A DNA stretch of 64,000 nt from positions 62,001 to 126,000 of the forward strand of contig NW_019774258.1 of the NCBI RefSeq assembly GCF_001039355.2, read 5' to 3'. The stretch is from Lingula anatina. Its lineage: Eukaryota > Brachiopoda > Lingulata > Lingulida > Lingulidae. Below the pieces are notes generated by a model. That model made no database searches, was not told the origin of the DNA, and worked only from the letters and a program-made list of their open reading frames with translations. Positions within the stretch are counted from its first letter, which is position 1. The number at the start of each line of letters is the position of its first letter. Below are positions 10,667 through 20,575 of the stretch, piece after piece. Position numbers and translations under genes: made by a program.

Positions 10667-12072
10667 AATAATATCACTACCGAACTCCCGGATGTACCAA
10701 TATCAGAGATGATTGCACTTCCTTTACGGTCTATATATTCTATATAGAAGAATGTCAATATATAATTGGAAAACAAACGTATCTGATCCAATTAATTCCT
10801 TCAACAATGTAGCCCGTAGCGGCTTTTACATTATAGCCAAATGCGTAGATGTCGACAGTCATTTATCCTCTGATAATTGGCTGATAGTTGGATGTAATAT
10901 ATGCTTTGTCCTGCTTCGTTTCTGGAACATCTGTTGATAAGTTTAATTCAAAAAGGTCGTACTTCGTAACAGGTGCAAGATGCCAGCAAATACCCGTTTC
11001 GTATTGATATCCACTTGTTCAAAGTTTATGTAAATGTGACCCATGCACAGTTTTTGCCATTTTACCTAGCATGTATATTTAGAATGTGTCTGTCACGTAA
11101 GCTGCACAAGTCAAACGGTCTCAATAGACTTTGCACTTGCTGTTATATGCATTAGACGCACATTGTAGCTTATAATCTCCAAACCAGTTTTAACTTCGAC
11201 AACAGACTTTTCTAAATAATTTACAAGCGTGCATATTAAATGCGCCTGGAAGTTAATATTTTGTCATTATGATGTGTTCAGACCGGGTTTGACAAACACC
11301 GTTTTAGTTGTTATTCCAGGATGACGGTTGTTTGAACACACTGTCCTCTCCTGCCAAGTATTACATGTAAATAGTATACAGACGGGATAGTAACCAAGCG
11401 TCTTTTTTCATGAGTAAAGTTTGCATCACGGGGCTGAACGGTAAAACAGCGAAGATTGGAATCAGACGGATATCTCGCTTTAATGCAGCTAAAAGCTTTT
11501 GTTAAAACGGTCCTGAGTGTGACTTTAATGAACAATAAAACAACCTGTATTGACGTCCTTTAATGCCATCCTTTATTTCTTGATTGCCAGTTACTTTGCA
11601 TAATTAAGCCCAATCACAGAACAAAGTATGTATTTTCAGTCACCAAGTTTAGTTATTACTGTTTTAAGGAACGGGTTTTTAAATCACACGCTGGACACTA
11701 CCATCTCGTACATTTCTTCAGACTAATAATTATTGTCACTGATGTCACGTGACAGAGGACAATGGGGTATCTGTCACGTGACAACAAGGACAACGAGTTC
11801 AGTTCAAGAGGTGTTCGGAAGAGGTAATCACCGTGTATTCGTGTCTTATATGCAATTTGAATTTGAGTTCCTCAAATTTCAAGAACGTTTGTACAGTTCA
11901 GTGTGATATATGTCAAATGTCTTCATTCTGGGCCACATCTGACTGATATACAGCACTTCACAACTGTCTACAGGCACTAAGACCTAGCCCAACCCCCACC
12001 TCCACCCCCTCCCCAGCCCCACCCCAGCCCCCGCGGTACAATCCAGCGTGACAGACAGTTTTTATACCATCA
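10667..12072. other. Non-coding stretch with two CACGTG palindromes
   Basis: No gene is supported. ORFs of 60-74 codons at 10713-10937 and 11311-11535 lack family features or splice context. The notable content is a pair of CLEAR-like palindromes at 11743-11783 and a C-rich stretch near 11990-12035. Confidence 0.5.
11743..11783. promoter_or_regulatory. Paired CLEAR/E-box palindromes
   Basis: The 12-bp palindrome TGTCACGTGACA occurs at 11743-11754 and again at 11772-11783. Its core GTCACGTGAC is the CLEAR site bound by MiT/TFE factors (TFEB, HLH-30), which drive lysosomal genes. The nearest start on the minus strand is the 85-residue membrane protein at 10666; no plus-strand coding exon follows before 20.5 kb. 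Confidence 0.45.
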
Positions 12073-14182
12073 GTATTGAGTAGTCTTTACTCTTTCCAAT
12101 GTCGACTGCGGACTTGCCCCGGGTACTTTATGAACATATGAACAGTCTTGAGAACCAAGGGTCCAAGATAGGAAAGGAGGGGCATAAAAAGACAACCTGT
12201 GCCTGATAAAAGGAGTAGAACTGACGCGACTTTTGTAAAAAATCAAAAGTTTTCTCTCTGCTAATCCCCCCCCCCCCAAAAAAAAAAAAAAAAAGATAGC
12301 ACATGTTGATGAAATGAAAACCATACGGAGTTAGTTATAGCTCAATTTTTAAGTTCAAGATTTGTGGCACCAATATAAGGACTTTTAACTGAAGAGAAGG
12401 GGAATAAAATTGTCGACGCAGATGTAAACTTTCTAAAGTATACCGTTTTATTATGCAAAAGGTAATTTGCTAGGTCCCACGAGCGCCCTCATTCGTTTTC
12501 GTCTGGTGACATCCAGATTCAGGGGCCATGTCGTTGTCGTGATGGACTGACGTGCCTCATCCGGGACTCGAATCCGTGACTTTGCGTTACCAAGGTTGAT
12601 GACGCTTTGGATGTCTCATTTGCATCCATGCACGCTACCGACTGCTCCGTGGCCGCCCTCCCACCCTCCGTACTTGCGAGTTTCCTCTTATAGTAATCAA
12701 TCGCAATTTTTAAAATTTAAGTCTGGCAAAAAATATGGACACAGCAACTGCCGTGACTCGAACCGGAGACACAGTGTCTGCCTTCATGCAAGACAGCAGA
12801 GTTACCACGCAGCCACGACAGCTCCGTTGATACGATGTGATCGGATGGAAACTTTCAACGTCGTCACGGAGAGCGCCAGATTGGGTGTACATATGTAGAC
12901 CTGCTGTCGCAATCGATAATCCGGGTGCCGCATTTCAGCCCACGCAACCCCAGTCCCCGACATGAACGGTTAAGTTCGTGATGTACCCGAAGTCGTCTTT
13001 GACTACCCGACTCGGAGCTCGGAGTTTGTTCTAAACTAACATTGATTTTGGCTTTACCCATGATATTAAAGAGTACAGTGGGATCAGAGGCGCTGCACAA
13101 CAGGCGGGGTTTACTTTTAGCGAGACCATAAGAGGAGAGAATAAAAAAATACAAAACATTCAAGTCTTTAATTACTGGTTCGATTGCAGCCATGGGAATT
13201 TTGAGTAAAATATATTTGGCAAATAATTCCGCCGAGGAGATGTCGTTTTTCTACCGAACACGGTTAACAGGTGGTATGACGTGCTGTTATACGGCCCGGA
13301 AAAGCTACAGAATCAAAACAAGTTGATCGTATTTATTGATAGGCCTGCTCTGTACGTTCCTGGTGAGATGAATTCGGATGCTTTTATTTCCATTTGGTTT
13401 TGCATTGAGATAACGTTTGGTTTCACCTTTGACGTTGTAGAGCACGATGACGTCCACAGCCGTTCACACCTCGGCGGTTTTAGTATTGAGCAGTCTTTAC
13501 TCTTTCCTATGTCGACTGCGGACTTGCCCCGGGTNCGTTATCTTGATGGACTGACGTGCCTCATCCGGGACTCGAACCCGTGACTTTGCGTTACCAAGGT
13601 TGATGACGCTTTGGGTGTCTCATTTGCATCCATGCACGCTACCGACTGCTCCGTGGCCGCCCTCCCACCCTCCGTACTTGCGAGTTTCCTCTTATAGTAA
13701 TCAATCGCAATTTTTAAAATTTAAGTCTGGCAAAAAAATGGACACAGCAACTGATGTGACTCGAACCGGAGACAAAGTGTCTGCCTTCATGCAAGACAGC
13801 AGAGTTACCACGCAGCCACGACAGCTCTGTTGATACGATGTGATCGGATGGAAACTTTCAACGTCGTCACGGAGAGCGCCAGATTGGGTGTACATGTGTA
13901 GACCTGCTGTCGCAATCGATAATCCGGGTGCCGCATTTCAGCCCACGCAACCCCAGTCCCCGACATGAACGGTTAGTTCGTGATGTACCCGAAGTCGTCT
14001 TTGACTACCCGACTCGGAGCTGCTATGACTCGAACCGGCATCCCAGTGTCTGCCTGCATGCCAGACAGCAGAGTTACCACGCAGCCACGACATCTCCGTT
14101 GAGACAATGTGATCGGATGGAAACTTTCAACCTCGTCACGGAGAGCGCCAGATTGTGTGTACATGTGTAGACCTGCTGTCAA
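12073..14182 (-). repeat. tRNA-derived SINE-like repeats (multiple copies)
   Basis: A block at 12531-13019 recurs at 13536-14022, with a third partial copy at 14023-14181; a 54-bp leader (12073-12126) recurs at 13480-13534. On the minus strand each copy contains a tRNA-like piece with an A box like TGGCTGCGTGG, an anticodon arm carrying TTGCATG (as in tRNA-Ala) and a B box GGTTCGAGTC. A second T-arm-like GGATTCGAGTCCCGG lies in the full copies. This is the plan of a composite tRNA-derived SINE. A single N sits at 13535. Confidence 0.7.
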
Positions 14183-14847
14183 GTTTGGATGAGACTGTAC
14201 ACCAAGTAAGTTCAGGTGATATTTTGGTTATTTATTTAGTTCTATGCATCAGAAGGTATCATATCATCTCTCTGTCAAATAAAAAGCTTGTTTAATCATA
14301 ACATAAACATCAACACTTGTGTGGTAAGGTTTAATGTTGAAATACCTCTATCACTTTGTCCTATTTTCCTGTCGAAGACATGTGGATTGATTTTTTGTCA
14401 CCCCTCAGTATAAAAAGGCCATCTTCAACAATGAATAATTATAACACAGAAATATTTACTTTGCTTATATCTTCAAACTTGAATAATTCCATGAATGCCT
14501 TTGGTTATGCTTCAATATTCCAATAAATGTTCTAATGCTAATTGTGCCCTAATATTTGATTTTTTAATCAGAGAGTGACATGAAACACAAAAAGTGTGAG
14601 CACCATATGTGACACTTGAAACCACCACGGTCAAATATACACTAAAGAACACATGACGTCACTTGAGAAAGTAAATGATAAATTGGTATTCTCCTAACAG
14701 GTGGCAAACTACCTCTTAGAAACATGGTAAAACTGCAATAATGACACAGGCTCTTCAAAATAATTCTCCAAGAACCTTGCACCAACAAAATACCAACTAA
14801 CATTTACCAATCATTCTGAGTATATTAAAAGAGAGTCAAGTGTAAGG
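14183..14847. other. 3' flank of the minus-strand secreted protein gene
   Basis: A+T-rich with no coding exon. On the minus strand AATAAA occurs at 14231-14236, about 610 nt after the stop at 14848, and could be the poly(A) signal. Confidence 0.45.
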
Positions 14848-15011
14848 TCAAGGGGCACACGAGGTGTAACACAGCATGAAATCTGAAGTTCTAGTACAGG
14901 GGACGTAGACGAGTTCCAGGCTAGGACGCACTTGAATTGCTACACAGTTGTTACCGCTGGAGGCGTCGTATGGCGCTCGGAATCTTGAATTTGGTATTGT
15001 AACACTAACAC
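14848..15011 (-). CDS. Secreted protein (minus) exon 4: C-terminal Cys module
   Basis: Acceptor CTTCCAG; reads from VSVTIPNSRFR through NNCVAIQ, YVPCTRT and MLCYTSCAP to TGA. Four Cys align with the last four of the paralog (CVALQ, DCATR, ICKT, CLTP), which supports this exon despite the absence of a long ORF. Confidence 0.72.
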
Positions 15012-16712
15012 CTGGAAGATAATGATGGCTTGTCAGGGTATTCCTTTTAAGTTTTAGATAATTGGTTCAACCTGATTGTGTGGTTGGTAAAATTTCAGCC
15101 TCATCTACAGATTCATACGTAATCAACCATTTTATAGATAGAAGTTTGACACAAAAAAGTAGAGAGCCTGTAAAATGTAACGCATGACGTCGCAAGTAAT
15201 TATATAAGATATTTTCTTTATGGGCAACTATTTTGTGAGTAATCCATTGAAGCGATTTTCATCTGTAAAAGCATCAATTTTTTTACGAATTTTGAAGATT
15301 TGGAGTGAAATCATCGGCTCGTACCGCTTTCCGACTGCAGCGTGACGCCAGAGCTGTCCTCATCTACGTAGCTCATAGATGTCCAATAGAGGGCGCCAGG
15401 AGAATCCACGCTTCTTCGCCGTCTACGCAAGCGGATACTCCCGCCACCTGACGGATATTGGAAGGGGGTAAATGGATTTGTTGGGTTTTGGAAAACAGAG
15501 GGAGCCGAGGAAGTAGTTGGATTCTGTGGTGGAAAGAAAAAGGAATTCCATGGGAAACTATTCACAGGTGGCGCTGGGGTGGTGGTCGTGGTTGTTTTTT
15601 GTTTGTTGGTTGTTTCCTAGCAACATGAAGAACCATGCTAGAGGATCTGGTGTAGTAGTGGTTGAAGTAGTAGTTATGGGTTGTTGTGTAAAGGGGAACG
15701 GAAAAGAGAAAGGGAAGGGATTCCACGGCCATGACATCGGAGTTGTAATGACTGATGGAGGGGTTGTTGCCTGTTGGGATGTTGCAGGGGTGACGAAAGG
15801 CCACCCCCAGGTAAAAGACGGCGAGATCCTACGCGTAGTAGTAGCTGTGGTGGTGGTTGTAGGTGGTTGCAATGTGGGGTTCTGAAATGGCGGACTCCAC
15901 GGAAATGGCGGCAGCGGTGGGATTGTAAATCCTAATGTTGCTTGTTGTTGTGTGGTCTCCGGAGCCGGTGTGTTCGTGGTTCCTGCCTCTGGTGTGGTGC
16001 TTTGTGAGGTGTATTGTGAAAACCATGGGAAGGGTGGCAGAGGTGGGATGGGAGGTGGCGTAATGGCCTGAGTGGTGGCGCTGGGAGTAGGTGTAGGAGT
16101 AGGTGTGGGAGTAGGTGTAGGAGTAGGTGTAAGGGTGGGAGTGGGAGAAATGGGAGGAGAGGTGGAGGAAGGGGTGGTTGATACCGTGGTGGTACCAGAA
16201 GTAGGAGCCGTAGGCGTAGCAGTCGTAGTGGGAAGGACTGCATGTGCACATGGGAAAAAAAGAAAAATCGTATTGATGAAAACTATAATAAAAGAACCGC
16301 ATTGTTAAAAGTTTGGTATTATAGAAATAACACAGCCAAAAGATATACAGTAATTATCCTGATACTGCGTTTTCTTAAATGATGAAATGAGATTAAAAGA
16401 GTAATGAGATCAAGCAGATTGAGTGTGCTGTCATAGAACGCCCGCATTGTTGTAAAAACGAAGGAGATAGTCTATACTCACAACTCGAAAGCCTTTCATC
16501 AAATTTTGTTAAACAACTGTCGCTTGGCGTTAGGAAGGGGTATCCCCCTAAAACAGCACATAACCCCCTTGCGTCGTTATAGTCGGTTTGTGTCCCAGAT
16601 GTGTATTCAAACATGTAGAAGCAGCCGCAAGAGTTATCTGTGATGTCAACGGGCACCGGAAGCCATGGCGGCGTACAAACACAGTCTGGAATAAAAGTGT
16701 GACAATGTTATA

Positions 16713-16747
<35 letters not shown>

Positions 16748-17171
16748 TCCTTTTATGTGTGCAAATTAACAGAAGAAGTCACCTTGCAGCGGAGACAGAA
16801 GTATGGGCAATCTAATCTACAAAAAAGCACCCGCTACATTTTGTTAACGGTATAAGTGATTGACTAAGGTGGAACTAATGACGATGATCAAAAGAGATAA
16901 TTATAATGGGATAAATGGAAAGGAAGTGTTAGTGAATCAAGATATCAAATTAACTGATACCTTTCATTTCGTAATCCTCTCTTGACTGGATTAATTGAGG
17001 TTCTATTACGTCCGTTTCAATGACACTTCTGCTCATTTCATACCAATTATATTTGAGACCAAGAACCATTCTAGATATAAAATAAGTAAGATAAAATAAC
17101 TTACTTGCTCGGATAGTGCGTGGCAGAATGAGGAGAAGTAAAATAAAGGACTCAAACAATGTTGGCGCCAT
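14848..17171 (-). CDS. Secreted Thr/Pro-rich protein with lectin-like Cys domain (four exons, frameshifted)
   Basis: Exons 17105-17171, 16482-16685, 15325-16237 and 14848-15011, all junctions phase 1. Exon 1 is a signal peptide (FILLLLILPRTIRA). Exon 2 has a Cys domain with CGCFYMFEY and YNDARGLCAVLGGYPFL, resembling the first half of a C-type lectin fold. Exon 3 is a long Thr/Pro stalk with PTPTPT repeats and 'IPPLPPFPW' motifs, ending in polybasic RLRRRRRS and PGALYW. Exon 4 carries four Cys and ends TSCAP-stop. Exon 3 has one base too many: the frame breaks at a T6 run (15595-15600); one T fewer would give about 448 residues. The order, phases and C-terminus match the plus-strand gene at 20515-22641, so they are paralogs. 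Function is unknown; secretion is inferred. Confidence 0.72.
15325..16237 (-). CDS. Secreted protein (minus) exon 3: Thr/Pro stalk and polybasic site, with frameshift
   Basis: Acceptor CACATGCAG, donor GTACGA. The stalk is rich in Thr and Pro, with two 'PPLPPFPW' motifs and aromatic WPWNPFPF patches. The upstream frame stops at TAG near 15559 if unbroken; the downstream frame carries VNSFPWNSFFF, polybasic RLRRRRRS and PGALYW. The shift lies at the T6 run 15595-15600, where both frames meet within a Thr run. Confidence 0.7.
16482..16685 (-). CDS. Secreted protein (minus) exon 2: lectin-like Cys domain
   Basis: Acceptor TTATTCCAG, donor GTGAGT, phase 1 both ends. Encodes CVCTPPWLPVPV, the SCGCFYMFEY motif and DARGLCAVLGGYP, reminiscent of the alpha1-loop of C-type lectin domains; the carbohydrate-binding second half is absent. 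Confidence 0.72.
16712..16749. repeat. (CT)n microsatellite
   Basis: About 18 CT units with one GT interruption, in intron 1 of the minus-strand secreted protein gene. Confidence 0.9.
17105..17171 (-). CDS. Secreted protein (minus) exon 1: signal peptide
   Basis: MAPTLFESFILLLLILPRTI then RA, donor GTAAGT. A short N-region, a hydrophobic core of Leu/Ile and a polar end fit a cleavable signal peptide. Confidence 0.75.
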
Positions 17172-17418
17172 TCTGGTCAGAAATCCTAAGTCGTAGCTGA
17201 CTGAGGAGCTGGCAGTTTTATTACCTGGAAATATTCACAAATTTGATTCCTTATATTTAATCAAACCTAAACCTGGATTTACTAATGTTTTTGTTGATGT
17301 ATAAATGGCAAGAATCGACTTTAAAAGCCCACCATACATGCATGCTTTTGTCATTACCATTTAAATGATTTTACCATTACCATATAAATGATTTAATGAT
17401 TTTAGTTATATTATTCAT

Positions 17419-17464
17419 TATTGTAAGGCGCCTTGAGGTAGCACGTAAGGCGCCATATAAGAAG

Positions 17465-17496
<32 letters not shown>
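17419..17496 (+). repeat. Retroelement 3' tail with (ATT)n
   Basis: A 'aaggcgccttgag...' and 'aaggcgccatataag' pair followed by an (ATT)n run is the usual 3' tail of RTE-type LINEs and their SINEs in marine invertebrates. Only the tail is recognisable. Confidence 0.55.
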
Positions 17497-17497
<1 letters not shown>

Positions 17498-18508
17498 AAC
17501 TCTTTATAAAGGAAGTTTCCTGAAAGTGGAGTGCTCGCGCTAATAACATTGAAATGCCCTTTTTTTGTTTTAAAAGATTTTCACTTTTGCACTTTCATCT
17601 GTACTTCAACTTTGAAACAGATACCATCCATCCATACCACATACAAACTGCAATGGTGGCTACACTAAACAAAATGTATTACAAATAGGTAAAATGTGCA
17701 TTACCAAAAGAGAACGATAAAAAAACACGTCTTCTTCTGATCTGCTCTCTAATTTAGGCTCAATACTACATTTTTGGTTTGATTAAAGCTCAGGCAAGTT
17801 GAATCCACCATTATATCTGATCTTTAGACCTTATCGTGTGGGTCTAAAACATGCGTTCGTGATCATAGGTCAAGGGAATTCAAATGACCTAATCACCACA
17901 CCACCTTAACAAGAATATGTGGCTTTAGATGAATCACATGAATACTTTGGTATTATATTTTATGAATTATTAAATTAAAAACACTTATTTTCTTCTTTGT
18001 CCTTAGATTTACATCTAGAAGCTAAAATCAATGGAGATGGAAACAAAAAAGAACATTTCAATCTAATTTCTCACCTCAGAAAGAACGCAGTCCAGAGTTT
18101 AACACCAGGTTCTTGACTGGGTTGAAGCTTTCTCTGTTCACTTCCTGTACCCACCTCTTCCCTTCTGTTTTTAGGGACAATACACAAAGACATGCGCCTT
18201 TTATCAACTCGTTAACTGCATGACAAAAACAGATGGCTATTTAGAGAAGTCAACACTAAAATATGAAACTCGTGGGTTTGATATTTTATCACGAATCAGA
18301 ACAGGGATAAAGCACCGGATGTATCCCAAACGATTTCTTCAATGGGGAAATCGTTGTAAAATGTGAGGTAAAAAGTCGTGACTTAAGTTAATAAATACAT
18401 GTAGACTGCATGCCAGTGGAAAATTAACTGATTCGTAAAGAGCAATTGCAACACAAGTGTCATGACACAACAGCACACGAATTGGTGTCTTTCAAATTTC
18501 AATTTCGC

Positions 18509-18511
<3 letters not shown>

Positions 18512-18539
<28 letters not shown>
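18512..18539. repeat. Poly-T run
   Basis: An uninterrupted T run of about 28 bases; possibly the poly(A) end of a minus-strand retroposed copy, but no body is recognised. Confidence 0.85.
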
Positions 18540-20514
18540 GGTAGGTGAAGACAGGGAGGAAATGTTACTTAAGCGATTCAATAAAACTCTTCTTTGCGAG
18601 CACTCACAAGGAAAAACCGTTAGATGGTTTATCTTGGCCCTGTTTTTCAGACAAAGCACGCCACCATAAATCCCCTTATATGGTCGTTGTGGTTCTCCTC
18701 TGTCGATAAATAACTGTTCAGACGACCACGGTGCCTGATTTTATTGTTATTGCTTCAATTTCTTTTTGCACTAAAGGTCAGTTTAAAACACGTGTTAGGT
18801 CTATAAAAAGGTGTTTATTAAAACTTGCACCTGCATTTATCAGAATTATGAACTCAGCTGGTTAAATAGAACACATCGCCTTGGGATCTCCAGATTTAAA
18901 AACAAAATGCAGATTTAAAATCATTTGATGAAAAGTACAAAAGCTAAGAAATATGTTCATTACCCTTTTTACTTATTCCTCTGATTGTTTAAAATGAACG
19001 AACTTTTGAAAAACTTCCAGACAGAAGGAAAGATGGACAGCCTAAAGGGCACACTTTAGGCTAGCATCTTCCGTTTTTAATTCTTTTTATCTTGATAAGA
19101 ACCCTGGTCAGTTACCCTTGCTACTCCTTACAGACACTGACTAGCTACTTGTAATGCAAAAATGGCAGCATCTTAACCATTATGATGTTGGGTGTTTAAT
19201 TATAAGACTAAGTTTTAATTAACATTGGTGGCGGTCAGTAGAACCATTAGAGAGCCAGGGTCATTCAAATGTTAATATCTCCGAGATGGACAGTCCACAA
19301 ATTAAGTGTCATAAATATATTTTCCCTTTGTGAGAACCTGGTGCATTAGCGTCGTACAGAGTTAATGTATCTGCCTGGGCGCCCATTCGTATGCCTCTTT
19401 TGAAAATGTTTGTGAACAGGTCAAAGTTGCACTTGAAAAAATATATGTAACATTATTTCTCATAACAAGCATAGAACTGTTCACCTTATGCGTTATGGAA
19501 CAGAACTTTTAAAAAGTTTTGATATTTATTTTACAAAAACTTTAGACTATTTATCTACTGTAGGTTCATCGTGGTATTGACAAAAGAGTGTTCTTTTTAA
19601 TATAATTAGGATTTATTTATTTATTTATTGCAACTCAAAAAGCGATATAATGTTTCCCAATTTAATGATCAGCATTTGCTCAAAAGATAAAGTCAGTAGA
19701 ATCACAAAAGAAGATTCCTTTTCTACCAAGATATTGGTTTTTTAACATTTAAAATCGACAAAGGTATATGGATGAACACATTTCACATAATATGACTGTC
19801 GTTGAGAGAAAGGAAGTGCCTCTGCAAGCGCGAAAAGTTGGCCAATCGCAAGATGTCTTTGTGTTAGGAAAGTCATCATCATAGAACACAGGAGCGACAT
19901 GGTTCAATGTAGGTGTTACTCCGTGTCCTTCAGACTAAAATAGAGCGTCCTTTTACAATAAATATCAGACCGGACCTCATTATTTGCATATTAAAGGTTG
20001 TTTTCTTCATTTTAACCGGTTATTTAGACTCAAGGATTTCAGTTCCGTTATCATACGACGCGGACCATTTAGGTGTGACAACATCTTTGTTAAGGTATTT
20101 TCTTTTGGATTTCTCCGAATTTTCAGTGAAATTATTTTATTTTGTTAAAACGATATGATAATACAGTTTATAGTCTTACATTTTCCTATTTAGTTTGTAG
20201 ATAACTTGTGTTTAGAGTCAAATTATTGATTTTTACGCCTGCCCAAAAATTGTTTTTTTCGCGCCAATTGCTTGGAAATTACATGTTGTGGACAAGAACT
20301 TTGATAATATAAAAGACATCGAGATATTTCTTTCAGTGTATTATCAAGCCAAATCATGTCGTATGCCGCTTCTTTAAATACCAGATTAATTTTTTTTCGA
20401 TTGTCTATACTGTTATAAATTTATCAATAAGAATCTTGAATAACTCGTCTTTTAAATGCTTACAATTTTTCGTCGTAATTATAGGATATCTGTTATCAAT
20501 AATACAGCAGGATA

Positions 20515-20575
20515 ATGAGTGTGCTATTGAAGACAGTCTTCTTGATCTTGACCTTGCTGGTCAGCTGTACTCAAG
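20515..20575 (+). CDS. Secreted protein (plus) exon 1: signal peptide
   Basis: MSVLLKTVFLILTLLVSC then TQ and one base of Gly; donor GTTAGT. Lys before a long hydrophobic core and a small-residue end fit a signal peptide. Confidence 0.78.

Larger units (their letters stand above)
17172..20514. other. Intergenic region between the divergent secreted-protein paralogs
   Basis: About 3.3 kb separating two head-to-head starts, so it should hold both promoters. No further coding exon is seen. It contains a SINE/LINE-like tail with (ATT)n near 17425-17495, a T28 run at 18512-18539 and a TTTA-rich patch near 19612-19630. Confidence 0.6.

Noticed and set aside
11311..11535. 74-codon minus-strand ORF near the CLEAR sites
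   Set aside because: No family motif, no splice context and ordinary composition; could not be supported.
12740..12830. Functional tRNA-Ala gene
   Set aside because: A and B boxes are present but the acceptor and other stems do not pair well and copies sit inside a longer repeat; read as SINE.
15517..15885. 122-codon plus-strand ORF rich in Val and Gly
   Set aside because: Antisense shadow of the Thr/Pro stalk repeats.
15829..16302. 157-codon minus-strand ORF rich in His, Tyr and Ser
   Set aside because: It is the shifted frame of the Thr/Pro stalk exon; codon-repeat sequences stay open in several frames.
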